Origin: a bacterium
Lineage (GTDB): Bacteria; DYJV01; JALVYZ01
NCBI GenBank assembly: GCA_027037705.1
Contig: JALVYZ010000043.1
Coordinates: forward strand, 1-15,923
DNA: 15,923 nucleotides
Direction: 5' to 3'
Part shown: piece after piece, positions 1-7,373 of the stretch
Layout: each line of letters begins with the position of its first letter
Numbering within the stretch: position 1 is the first letter of the stretch
Program-made: the position numbers and the translations under genes
The notes under the pieces: generated by a model
The model's input: only the letters and a program-made list of their open reading frames with translations
Database searches by the model: none
What the model was told of the DNA's origin: nothing

Positions 1-779
1 AAATTAAATATATGAACTTCTACTGTTAATCTATCACTATCAAAAGTAGGATTAAAACCGATACTGCATGCTCCATCATATATTTTGCCCCTATATGCTA
101 CTTTTACTGCATAAACTCCTTCTTTTGGATAAACTTCTTGTTCAGATTTTATATTAGCAGTTGGAATTCCAATTTTATGACCTCTATGTTTTCCTTCAAC
201 AACTTTACCTTCAATTAAATAATATCTACCTAAAAATTTCAAAACTTCTTTTACCTTACCTTCTGCTATATATTCTCTACAAAGAGTTGAACTAACTGTT
301 ATCCCATCAACTATGAATGGCTCAAGTATATGCACATTGAAATTATAAATTTTTCCATATTCTCTAAGTAAATCCACATTTCCTTTTTTATTTTTTCCAA
401 AAAAATAATTAAAACCTACATAAAGTTCTCTTACTCCAACATATTCTGTTAAAATTTTTATAAATTCTTCTGGTTCAAGATTAGCAAATTCTTTAGTAAA
501 TTTAATTAACAGAACATTGTCAATCCCAAATTTTTCAATAAGTTTTAACTTTTTTTTAGTTGGAGTGAGTAAAAAAATTTTATCTTCCCCAGATAAGACT
601 TTAACTGGATGTGGGTCAAATGTCATTACAACTGTTTCACCATTTATTTTACGAGCTTTTTCTTTTATTATTTTAAAAATATGTTGATGTCCTTTATGAA
701 CTCCATCAAAATTTCCAATTGTAACGACAGGATTTTTAATCTTTCCTTTTATCTCTTTTATATCATAAAAAATTTTCAT
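1..779 (-). CDS. ribF: Bifunctional riboflavin kinase / FAD synthetase, 3' end cut by window edge
   Basis: RibF phosphorylates riboflavin to FMN and then adenylylates FMN to FAD in the cytoplasm. About 259 residues are present of the roughly 300 usual for the family; the gene runs off the left edge. Reading the minus strand from the ATG at 779 gives MKIFYDIKEI. The N-terminal nucleotidyltransferase signature TIGNFDGVHKGHQ lies at about residues 20-32, followed by MTFDPHP, LLTP and VGFNYFFGKNKKG. Next come SSTLCREYIAEGKV and the start of the kinase domain: LGRYY, then G-HRGHKIGIPTAN with the conserved PTAN motif, and VEVHIFN at the cut. No good Shine-Dalgarno precedes the ATG; the upstream bases are an A run and then ACACTA repeats. 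It follows hslU on the same strand after a 133-bp repeat-filled spacer, so it may have its own promoter, but I see no convincing one. The family call is very secure. Confidence 0.96.
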   Translation of the reverse strand, partial: MKIFYDIKEIKGKIKNPVVTIGNFDGVHKGHQHIFKIIKEKARKINGETVVMTFDPHPVKVLSGEDKIFLLTPTKKKLKLIEKFGIDNVLLIKFTKEFANLEPEEFIKILTEYVGVRELYVGFNYFFGKNKKGNVDLLREYGKIYNFNVHILEPFIVDGITVSSTLCREYIAEGKVKEVLKFLGRYYLIEGKVVEGKHRGHKIGIPTANIKSEQEVYPKEGVYAVKVAYRGKIYDGACSIGFNPTFDSDRLTVEVHIFN

Positions 780-786
780 TTTTTTT

Positions 787-816
787 TAGTGTTAGTGTGG
801 GTGATAGTGTTAGTTT
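787..816. repeat. Hexamer tandem repeat (TAGTGT-type), about 5 units
   Basis: On the plus strand the hexamers read TAGTGT, TAGTGT, GGGTGA, TAGTGT, TAGTTT. The 10-mer TAGTGTTAGT occurs at 787-796 and again at 805-814, a period of 18. The array lies 7 bases from the ribF start codon, on its 5' side. It does not encode a recognisable protein and has no inverted symmetry that would make a terminator. Function is unknown; it looks like a small minisatellite. Confidence 0.7.
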
Positions 817-822
817 TTAATA

Positions 823-906
823 ATTTTGAATTTTAAATTATTATATTAATTAAATTTTCATTAATCATTTTTCATTAAATAAGGACTCCCGACTCCGCAC
901 TCCCGA
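823..906. repeat. Heptad-phased composite repeat in the hslU-ribF spacer
   Basis: Cut into sevens from 823, the plus strand reads ATTTTGA, ATTTTAA, ATTATTA, TATTAAT, TAAATTT, TCATTAA, TCATTTT, TCATTAA, ATAAGGA, CTCCCGA, CTCCGCA, CTCCCGA. The last three units are strikingly GC-rich in this AT-rich genome and lie directly after the hslU stop. The TCAT units and the CTCCCGA units share the same seven-base phase. This resembles the heptameric short tandem repeats described from cyanobacterial intergenic regions; that likeness is from memory and not a database match. It shows no hairpin and no open frame of note. Confidence 0.65.
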
Positions 907-912
907 CCTATT

Positions 913-2247
913 TTACAATATGTATCTCGTCAAATCTTCATCTTCATAAATATCCTTTAGCTTTTCATATACATACTTGCCATTTATAATTATATGCTTT
1001 TCTTCCATATCTGGTGCTTCGAATGAAATATCTTCAAGAAGTTTTTCTAAAACAGTATGTAATCTCCTTGCTCCTATATTTTCTGTGGTTTCATTAACTT
1101 TAAAAGCAATTTCAGCTATTGCATTAATTCCATCTTTTGTAAATTCCAAATCTATACCTTCTGTTTTCAATAGCTCCTTGTATTGTTTAATTAATGCATT
1201 TTTAGGTTCAGTTAATATTCTTACAAAATCTTCTTTTGTTAATGAATCTAATTCAACTCTTATTGGGAATCTTCCCTGTAATTCTGGTATTAAATCTGAA
1301 GGTTTTGCAATGTGAAAAGCTCCAGCAGCAATAAATAATATATGATCTGTCTTTATCATGCCATATCTTGTATTCACAGTTGAACCTTCAATAATAGGCA
1401 AGAGATCTCTTTGAACCCCTTCTCTTGAAACATCAGGCCCTGAAGATGAACCTTTTGAGGCAATTTTATCAATTTCATCAATAAAAATTATTCCATGTTG
1501 TTCAACTCGTCTTTTAGCTTCTTCCTGAACTTTTTCCATATCAATTAACTTTTCAACTTCTTCTTCAATTAAAAATTTGAAAGCATCAGGAACTTTCATC
1601 TTTTTTTTCTTTTTTTTGCCTGGCATTAAATTCTGAAACATATCTCTAAAATTTAAGTCCATATCTTCAAGTCCAACTGCTGAAAAAACTTCAATTACAG
1701 GTCCTCCTCTATCTTTATGTTCTATTTCTACATATTTATCATCAAATTTTCCTTCTCTTAACATTTTTTTTATCTTTTCCCTTGTATTTGCTTTAAATTC
1801 TTTCTCTTCATCAGAAGGATGGGTAAATTTAGGTGGTGGAGGCAATAAAAGGTCAATAATTCTTTCTTCAGCTAATTCTTCTGCTCTTTTTCTAACATTT
1901 TTGGCAAATTCCTCTTTAACCATGTTAACAGCAATTTTTACTAAATCTCTAATCATACTTTCAACATCTCTTCCTACATAGCCAACTTCTGTAAATTTAG
2001 ATGCTTCAACTTTTACAAAAGGGGAGTTTGCCAGTCTTGCCAGTCGTCTTGCAATTTCAGTTTTTCCAACCCCAGTTGGCCCAATCATCATAATATTTTT
2101 AGGCGAAATTTCTTCTCTTAATTCTTCATCTAACTGTTGTCTTCTCCACCTGTTTCTTAAAGCTATTGCAACAGCTTTTTTAGCTTTTTCTTGACCAATT
2201 ATATATTTATCAAGTTCTTTAACAATCTCTCTTGGTGTAAGCTGCAT
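913..2247 (-). CDS. hslU: ATP-dependent protease ATPase subunit HslU (ClpY)
   Basis: HslU is the AAA+ unfoldase that feeds substrates into the HslV peptidase in the cytoplasm. The 444-residue length is normal for the family. The start [19 protein letters not shown] is typical. Walker A GPTGVGKT is at 56-63 and the pore-loop motif GYVGRD at 89-94. The variable I domain covers about 110-240. Walker B FIDEID is at 255-260, with GRFPIR at 325-330. The protein ends in LTRYIL; the C-terminal tail of this family inserts into HslV. An AAAGGAG Shine-Dalgarno precedes the ATG. hslV ends 14 bp upstream, so the two are co-transcribed. One oddity is a lysine run, KKKKKKMK, at 211-218, encoded by two consecutive A8-G tracts (minus strand, 1601-1617) that could permit slippage. 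Identity is secure. Confidence 0.98.
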   Translation of the reverse strand: MQLTPREIVKELDKYIIGQEKAKKAVAIALRNRWRRQQLDEELREEISPKNIMMIGPTGVGKTEIARRLARLANSPFVKVEASKFTEVGYVGRDVESMIRDLVKIAVNMVKEEFAKNVRKRAEELAEERIIDLLLPPPPKFTHPSDEEKEFKANTREKIKKMLREGKFDDKYVEIEHKDRGGPVIEVFSAVGLEDMDLNFRDMFQNLMPGKKKKKKMKVPDAFKFLIEEEVEKLIDMEKVQEEAKRRVEQHGIIFIDEIDKIASKGSSSGPDVSREGVQRDLLPIIEGSTVNTRYGMIKTDHILFIAAGAFHIAKPSDLIPELQGRFPIRVELDSLTKEDFVRILTEPKNALIKQYKELLKTEGIDLEFTKDGINAIAEIAFKVNETTENIGARRLHTVLEKLLEDISFEAPDMEEKHIIINGKYVYEKLKDIYEDEDLTRYIL

Positions 2248-2261
2248 AATTTTTCTCCTTT

Positions 2262-2792
2262 TTAAAGTTTTTCAATAACAATGTTTTGATTTGTGTAAAT
2301 ACAGATATCTCCTGCAATTTGTAATGATTTTTTCACTATATCTTCACAAGATAGGTTGGTGTTTTCATTTAAGGCTCTTGCAGCAGCTAATGCAAATGGA
2401 CCTCCTGATCCGATAGCTGCAATGTTATCTTCTGGCTCTATAACATCTCCATTTCCTGAAATTATTAATAGATGCTTTTTGTCAGCAACAATCAATAATG
2501 CTTCGAGTCTTCTTAAATATTTATCAGTTCTCCAATCTTTGGCAAGTTCAACTGCTGCTCTTAATAAATTACCAGAATGTTTATTTAATTTTTCTTCAAA
2601 TCTTTCAACTAATGTAAAAGCGTCTGCAGTTGCACCTGCAAAGCCAGCTAATACTTTATTTTCATAAATTTTTCTTATTTTTCTTGCATTACTTTTTAAA
2701 ACAGTATTCCCAAGAGTTACTTGACCATCTCCACCCATTACTATTGTGTCATCTTTTTTTATTGCTAAAATTGTTGTACCATAAAAATTCAT
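2262..2792 (-). CDS. hslV: ATP-dependent protease peptidase subunit HslV (ClpQ)
   Basis: HslV is the threonine peptidase of the HslUV complex, forming a double hexameric ring in the cytoplasm. The 176 residues match the family. The start [11 protein letters not shown] implies that a five-residue propeptide, MNFYG, is removed to expose the catalytic Thr6, rather than Met alone as in E. coli. I recall the same arrangement from other bacterial HslV proteins. In mature numbering the conserved Asp17 and Lys33 correspond to Asp22 and Lys38 here. GDGQVTLGN at 21-29 and [13 protein letters not shown] at 49-61 are signature stretches. The ATG shares one base with the TAA of the CLC gene (TAATG), with AAAGGAG 8 bases upstream, which suggests translational coupling. 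It is followed by hslU. Confidence 0.98.
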   Translation of the reverse strand: MNFYGTTILAIKKDDTIVMGGDGQVTLGNTVLKSNARKIRKIYENKVLAGFAGATADAFTLVERFEEKLNKHSGNLLRAAVELAKDWRTDKYLRRLEALLIVADKKHLLIISGNGDVIEPEDNIAAIGSGGPFALAAARALNENTNLSCEDIVKKSLQIAGDICIYTNQNIVIEKL

Positions 2793-4609
2793 TATATAAA
2801 CTCCTTTTGTTTTTTTTCTTCAATTAGTTTTTTATGTTCTTTAGCATGTTCATTATAAGCTTTCATTATATCTTTTCTCGTTATTATTCCAAGTAATTTT
2901 TTAGGGTCTTTTTTATCTACAACAGGAAGCATGTCAGATTCACTCATTCCGAATTTCTCCACAGCTTCCATTAAATTACTATCAGGATAAATTTTTTCAG
3001 TTTTTTCATCAACTAAATCTTTAGCAACAACAAGATTTTCAAGACCTTCTTCAAAAACAATATCTCTAATATTGTGAAAAGATATTATACCTATAAGCTC
3101 ACCTTTGTTGTTAACAACTGGAAAAATGGTAAATTTAGTTTTTGGAATATATTCTAAAATATCCTTAAAAACCATGTTTTCAGGTATTGTTTCAGGATTT
3201 TTCACCATAATATCTTCAACCTTAATTTCTTCAAGAATACTCATAAGATATTCTCTCTTATGAATAGGAGAATCAAATCTTGAAAAAACCTGTTTTTCAT
3301 AAATTGTATAATTCCTACACAAAATAAATGTTATAGCGCACACCCACATTGTTGGCACTAAAAGATTATAATTCCCTGTTAATTCTGAAACCATTAACAA
3401 AGTGGATATTGGCGTATGAGCAATGCCTGCAAAAAAACCTGCCATCCCAACAACAGTATAACTTGCAGGATTTTGTATTAAATTTGGAAACATTATTTTA
3501 AAGACTTCTCCAGAAAAAGTTCCAACTGTAGCACCAATAAACATTGCTGGTCCAAAAATACCACCACTTCCACCACTTCCAATACTAAATGAAGTTGCCA
3601 AAATTTTAAAAACAATTAATAAAAATAAAAACCATAATGTATAATCAGTATTAAAAAACATATTCTGGATTTGACCATAATCTGTACTTATAACTTGAGG
3701 TATTACAAATGCAAGAATTCCAGTTAATAAGCCACCAATTGCTGGTTTAAAATGATCTGGGATAGGAATGCCTTTAAAAATATCTCTCACTCCATAAAAA
3801 GCTTTTACATAAAAAATTCCAAATATAGAACATATCAAACCAAGCAATGTATAAGGGACTAATTCCAATGGGTGAACAAATTTCATTGGTTGAGTAATAA
3901 ACATTGGAGAAAATCCAAAAAAGATACAGAATACAGAATAAGCTATAATAGCACTTATTATTCCTGGAACAAGTGCTTCATATTCCATATCAGAGCTTCT
4001 ATATAAAACTTCAACTCCAAAAATTGCTCCAGCAAGAGGTGATTTAAAAATTGCACCTATACCTGCTCCCATTCCACAGCAAGCTGCAATTCTTATCTCA
4101 TAGTCTGATAATTTTAAATATCTTGCTAAAATTGCTGAAATTGAAGCTCCAATTTGGGCTATTGGACCTTCTCTACCACCTGAACCACCAGTCCCAATGG
4201 TAATTGCACTTGCGATAGTTTTTATAAAAGGAATTCTTAATTTAAATCTCGAATTTTTTTTATGAATTGTTTCAATCACTGAATCAGTTCCATGTCCTTC
4301 CGCTTCAGGTGCAAATGTATATACAATCCATCCACTAATCAATCCACCTATTACAGGAACAATTAAAAATTTCCATCTTGCAAATTCAACGTGATGCTTT
4401 AATTCAAACAATTCTTTTTCTCCAAAGACTTTTGGGAAATGATAACCACAAAATTCAACAAGAGCATAATGAGTTACAAATTTAATCATTACATAAAAAA
4501 TAACAGCTCCCAATCCTGCTATTATTCCAACAATAGTGGAAAAAATTATTATTCTTGCAACCTGAGTTAAATTTAAATTTTCTAAAAACTTAAAGTATAG
4601 AGTTTTCAT
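2792..4609 (-). CDS. clcA: CLC-family chloride channel/transporter with two C-terminal CBS domains
   Basis: This inner-membrane protein of 605 residues belongs to the CLC family (chloride channels or Cl-/H+ antiporters). The membrane part spans about 15-435. The anion-filter motif GxGIP is replaced by GHGTD near 106-109. GREGP at 145-149 carries the gating glutamate Glu147, and GIFGP is at 350-354. Tyr437 in NYTIYE is a candidate for the central tyrosine. Two CBS domains follow (about 465-520 and 528-588), which in this family usually bind adenine nucleotides, and then a lysine-rich tail. The internal proton glutamate of E. coli ClC (Glu203) aligns with Val201 in [14 protein letters not shown], so coupling to protons is uncertain. 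I chose the ATG at 4609 rather than the one 51 bases upstream: it starts just after the radC stop, has AGGGGA upstream, and avoids a non-family extension. It sits between radC and hslV with almost no spacing. Confidence 0.93.
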   Translation of the reverse strand: MKTLYFKFLENLNLTQVARIIIFSTIVGIIAGLGAVIFYVMIKFVTHYALVEFCGYHFPKVFGEKELFELKHHVEFARWKFLIVPVIGGLISGWIVYTFAPEAEGHGTDSVIETIHKKNSRFKLRIPFIKTIASAITIGTGGSGGREGPIAQIGASISAILARYLKLSDYEIRIAACCGMGAGIGAIFKSPLAGAIFGVEVLYRSSDMEYEALVPGIISAIIAYSVFCIFFGFSPMFITQPMKFVHPLELVPYTLLGLICSIFGIFYVKAFYGVRDIFKGIPIPDHFKPAIGGLLTGILAFVIPQVISTDYGQIQNMFFNTDYTLWFLFLLIVFKILATSFSIGSGGSGGIFGPAMFIGATVGTFSGEVFKIMFPNLIQNPASYTVVGMAGFFAGIAHTPISTLLMVSELTGNYNLLVPTMWVCAITFILCRNYTIYEKQVFSRFDSPIHKREYLMSILEEIKVEDIMVKNPETIPENMVFKDILEYIPKTKFTIFPVVNNKGELIGIISFHNIRDIVFEEGLENLVVAKDLVDEKTEKIYPDSNLMEAVEKFGMSESDMLPVVDKKDPKKLLGIITRKDIMKAYNEHAKEHKKLIEEKKQKEFI

Positions 4610-4610
4610 T

Positions 4611-5288
4611 TTATATAATCCCCTGTTCTTTAAAGCTGAAGTAATTGTCAGATGCAACAATTATATGGTCATGTAAAGTAATTCCAATATTTTCAAGCAA
4701 AAGTTTTAATTTTTTTGTAATATTGATATCACTTTGAGATGGATTTATATTGCCTGATGGATGATTGTGTAATAAAATAATTGCAGTTGAATTATTTTCA
4801 AGAGCTATTTTTACTATTTTTCTTGGATAAATATAAATTTCATTTTCTGTCCCAATCTCAACTGTTACATCTTCAATAATTTCATTTTTAGAATTTAAAC
4901 AAATCACTTTTAATTCCTCTTTTAATCTGTTCCCAATAGAAATCTTTGCATATTTAATAACTTTTTCAAGATTGTCAAGAACTTTTCTTTCAAAAATTTT
5001 TTGTTTTTCAATTAAAGAATGAAGTTCTTTTATAAGTTTAAATAAAGTTAAAGAATTTTTCCCGAAACCTTTTACATTTAAAATTTTTTTGCTATCAAGA
5101 TTTTTAAAAATTCCTTTAATGTTTTTAAACTCTTTTAACAATTCTTTTGCTATAGGTTTTGTATCTTTTACTGGAATTGAAAAAAAGAGGAGAAGTTCTA
5201 TAACTTCATATTCGTTTAAAGCTTCAATCCCGTTTTCTATAAATTTTTTTTTTAATCTCTCTCTATGTCCATAGTAATGTGGCTTCAT
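4611..5288 (-). CDS. radC: RadC family protein (JAB1/MPN domain)
   Basis: This 225-residue RadC homologue begins MKPHYYGHRERLKKKF, typical of the family. The N-terminal part (about 1-85) contains a helix-hairpin-helix-like segment (KGFGKNSL near 73-80). The C-terminal JAB1/MPN domain carries the metal-binding motif His174-x-His176-x10-Asp187 in LLHNHPSGNINPSQSD. The domain family includes zinc-dependent isopeptidases, but the role of bacterial RadC is not settled and the old link to radiation repair is not supported. The start overlaps the queC stop in an ATGA quadruplet, and the stop is one base before the CLC start, so it is embedded in the operon. All metal ligands appear intact. Confidence 0.95.
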   Translation of the reverse strand: MKPHYYGHRERLKKKFIENGIEALNEYEVIELLLFFSIPVKDTKPIAKELLKEFKNIKGIFKNLDSKKILNVKGFGKNSLTLFKLIKELHSLIEKQKIFERKVLDNLEKVIKYAKISIGNRLKEELKVICLNSKNEIIEDVTVEIGTENEIYIYPRKIVKIALENNSTAIILLHNHPSGNINPSQSDINITKKLKLLLENIGITLHDHIIVASDNYFSFKEQGII

Positions 5289-5950
5289 AGTATTGGTTCA
5301 AGTCCTGCTTCCTTAAAACCTTTAATTCTTAAGATACAACTGTCACACTTCCCACATGGATTCCCATTTTTATCAGGATTATAACAGCTATGCGTTAAAT
5401 TAAAATCAAGGCCAAGTTCTTTACCTTTTAAAATTATATCTTTTTTTGTCATCTTTATTAAAGGGGTATGAATTTTAAATTTGTTACCTTCAACTCCTGC
5501 TTTTGTGCCAACATTTATTGTATTTTCAAAACTTTTAATAAATTCAGGTCTACAATCTGGATATCCTGAGTAATCAATAAAGTTTACACCAATAAAGATA
5601 TCAGAGATATCATTAACTTCTGCTATTGCAGTTGCATAACTTAAAAATATCAAATTTCTTGCTGGAACATATGTTACTGGAATTTCATTTCTCTCAACTT
5701 TACCTTCAGGTACTTCAATATTTACATCAGTAAGAGCACTACCACCTATTTCAGTTAATGGTAATTTTAAAATTATATGTTTTTCAGCTGAATATTTTTG
5801 GGCTAATTTTTTTGCATTTTCTATTTCAACTTTGTGTCTTTGTCCATAATCAAAAGTTAATGCTATAATTGAAAAATTGTATTCCTTTTTAGCAATTAAA
5901 AGTGTAACAGCTGAATCTAACCCACCACTGAGTAAAACTATTGCTCTCAT
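5285..5950 (-). CDS. queC: 7-cyano-7-deazaguanine synthase QueC
   Basis: QueC converts 7-carboxy-7-deazaguanine to preQ0 with ATP and ammonia, in the pathway to queuosine in tRNA. The 221 residues are the usual length. The PP-loop SGGLDS is at 8-13. The C-terminal zinc site is complete: Cys189, Cys199, Cys202 and Cys205 in HSCYNPDKNGNPCGKCDSC. The motif TYVPARN also fits the family. AAGGA lies about 6 bases before the ATG. It is the first gene of the minus-strand operon and overlaps radC by four bases. No other queuosine gene (queD, queE, queF) is present in the window, so the grouping with radC, CLC and hslVU is not a pathway cluster. The short leader leaves no room for a preQ1 riboswitch. 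Confidence 0.97.
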   Translation of the reverse strand: MRAIVLLSGGLDSAVTLLIAKKEYNFSIIALTFDYGQRHKVEIENAKKLAQKYSAEKHIILKLPLTEIGGSALTDVNIEVPEGKVERNEIPVTYVPARNLIFLSYATAIAEVNDISDIFIGVNFIDYSGYPDCRPEFIKSFENTINVGTKAGVEGNKFKIHTPLIKMTKKDIILKGKELGLDFNLTHSCYNPDKNGNPCGKCDSCILRIKGFKEAGLEPIL

Positions 5951-5977
5951 TTTATTTCCTTTTTAAAATGATAAATT

Positions 5978-6006
5978 CCTATAAATCTATGACATTATTT
6001 TGTCAA
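5978..6006 (-). promoter_or_regulatory. Sigma-70-type promoter of the queC-radC-clcA-hslVU operon
   Basis: On the minus strand a perfect -35 TTGACA (6006-6001) is followed after exactly 17 bases by TATAGG (5983-5978), a 4/6 match to the -10 consensus. The predicted start is near 5971, giving a leader of about 20 bases before queC and leaving room for the AAGGA ribosome site. It is the only good promoter-like pair I see in this intergenic region. Confidence 0.55.
5990..6005. promoter_or_regulatory. Possible operator: inverted repeat TGACA-N6-TGTCA
   Basis: A perfect 5-bp dyad, TGACA TTATTT TGTCA, lies in the 97-bp region between the divergent queC and efflux operons. Its right arm overlaps the queC -35 box and it is about 45 bases upstream of the efflux start. 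The half-site and N6 spacing have the form of a helix-turn-helix dimer site, but they do not match the CRP or FNR consensus. No regulator gene adjoins the pump. The arms are short, so chance or simple overlap with the -35 box cannot be excluded. Confidence 0.3.
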
Positions 6007-6047
6007 ATAATATTGATGTTTAAGTGAATCTTTGATAAAAATTCAAT

Positions 6048-7370
6048 ATGAGAATTTTGTTACTATTTTTGATTTTTATCTATTCTTGCTCTTCACATAA
6101 TATACAAATTCCAGATATAAAATCAAGTAATAATTTTGAATGGTGGAAAATTTTTAATGATGAAAAATTAAATTCAATTATAAATACTGCTATTAAAAAT
6201 AATTTTGATATAAAGATTCAAGAAAAAAATATTGAAATAGCAAGAGCAAATTACTATATTGAAAGGTCATCTTTATTACCTTTTTTCAGCTTATCAGGTT
6301 CAGCTGTAAGATATAAGAGATATTTAAGAGGGCTTCCTAAATTTATTCCTTCAAAAATTAAAGAAAGTGAATATAACTTATCAATTGATTTAAATTATGA
6401 GATTGATTTTTGGAAGAAAAATTATTTAAAAACAAAAAGTAAAAAAGATATTGAGAATATAGAGAAATTTAAAAAGCAGATTATTGAAAAAAGTTTAATT
6501 TCAGATGTATGCTCAATCTATTTTGAAATAAAAAAGAATTACGAAATTAAAAGACTATTAAATAGTATTTTAACTACTTATAAAAATGATTTTGATGTTT
6601 TAAAGAAAAAATTTTTAAAAAATGAAATATCTATTGAAAATTTGAATAAAATAAAAATTCAGATTGAAAATATAAAAGAAAAAGTAATTTTAATTAACAA
6701 TTCCAATGAAATATTAATTTCATCTTTAAATTACTTACTTGGTAAAAAACCTGAAAATGTATTAAAGATTAGTCCTGAATTTAAATTTTTAAAATTAAAT
6801 ATCCCAGAAAAAGTAAATTCAAAAATGTTACTTAATAGACCAGATATCCAAGTTTCTTTAAACTCTATTATTTTAAATAAAAAACTCGTTAAAATAGCAA
6901 AAACAAATTTTTTCCCAGATTTTTATTTAACCACTTCATATGGGTATAATAGTGGTAAATTATCAGATTTAATTAAAAATTATAACTCTCTTTACAATTT
7001 AACTTTTAATTTTTTGCAATCAATTTTTGATTTTGGTAAAAGAAAAAATCTTGTAAAAATATCAGAGAAACAGCTTGAAATTGCAAATATTAATTTTTCT
7101 AACACAATGTATAAAGCTTTGAAAGAAGTTCATCAGTCTATATCTTCATATAAAAATCTTATGGATAGGAGAAAACAAATTTTAAAAGAGATAAAAAACT
7201 TAAACAATATTCTAAACTCATTAACAGAAAAGTTTGAAAATGGATTTGTTCCAATAGAGAAATTATACGATTTAAAAATTAATATTTTGCAAAAAAAGAT
7301 AGAGTTAATTAATACAGAGAAAGATATTTATGATTCAATTATCAAAACTTATAAAGCACTTGGATATTAA
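6048..7370 (+). CDS. TolC/NodT-type outer-membrane efflux lipoprotein
   Basis: This is the outer-membrane channel of a tripartite exporter, 440 residues long. The N-terminus MRILLLFLIFIYSCSSHN is a short lipoprotein signal with a lipobox (IYSC) and lipidated Cys14, as in OprM/NodT-type factors. The rest has two similar halves rich in long helices, including NFDIKIQEKNIEIARANYYIERSSLLPFFSLSG near 50-80, LNRPDIQVS near 265 and FFPDFYLTTSYGYNSG near 290. This is the usual outer-membrane efflux protein pattern. The protein is unusually rich in Lys, Asn and Ile because of the low GC. No clear Shine-Dalgarno precedes the ATG, and no strong promoter is visible in the short upstream region. The adaptor gene starts 3 bases after the stop. 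Confidence 0.92.
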   Translation: MRILLLFLIFIYSCSSHNIQIPDIKSSNNFEWWKIFNDEKLNSIINTAIKNNFDIKIQEKNIEIARANYYIERSSLLPFFSLSGSAVRYKRYLRGLPKFIPSKIKESEYNLSIDLNYEIDFWKKNYLKTKSKKDIENIEKFKKQIIEKSLISDVCSIYFEIKKNYEIKRLLNSILTTYKNDFDVLKKKFLKNEISIENLNKIKIQIENIKEKVILINNSNEILISSLNYLLGKKPENVLKISPEFKFLKLNIPEKVNSKMLLNRPDIQVSLNSIILNKKLVKIAKTNFFPDFYLTTSYGYNSGKLSDLIKNYNSLYNLTFNFLQSIFDFGKRKNLVKISEKQLEIANINFSNTMYKALKEVHQSISSYKNLMDRRKQILKEIKNLNNILNSLTEKFENGFVPIEKLYDLKINILQKKIELINTEKDIYDSIIKTYKALGY

Positions 7371-7373
7371 AAA

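Noticed and set aside
609-836. Small plus-strand open frame over the ribF 5' region and spacer
   Set aside because: It is antisense to ribF for most of its length, the protein is a low-complexity Phe/Tyr-rich string, and there is no ribosome site.
884-908. Rho-independent terminator after hslU in the GC-rich ACTCCC stretch
   Set aside because: The units are direct repeats on one strand and are not self-complementary, so they cannot form the needed stem.
2356-2827. Plus-strand open frames opposite hslV and the end of the CLC gene
   Set aside because: They are shadows of strongly conserved genes on the minus strand and have no recognisable protein features.
4610-4660. N-terminal extension of the CLC protein from the ATG at 4660
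   Set aside because: It would lie wholly inside radC and adds residues not seen in CLC proteins. The ATG at 4609 follows the radC stop with a suitable upstream purine run.
5951-5977. preQ1 riboswitch in front of queC
   Set aside because: The leader predicted from the promoter is only about 20 bases and shows no aptamer-like pairing.
6000-6040. Sigma-70 promoter for the efflux operon on the plus strand
   Set aside because: TTGTCA at 6000 and TTGATG at 6013 have no acceptable -10 at 15-18 bases, so no reliable promoter can be assigned.
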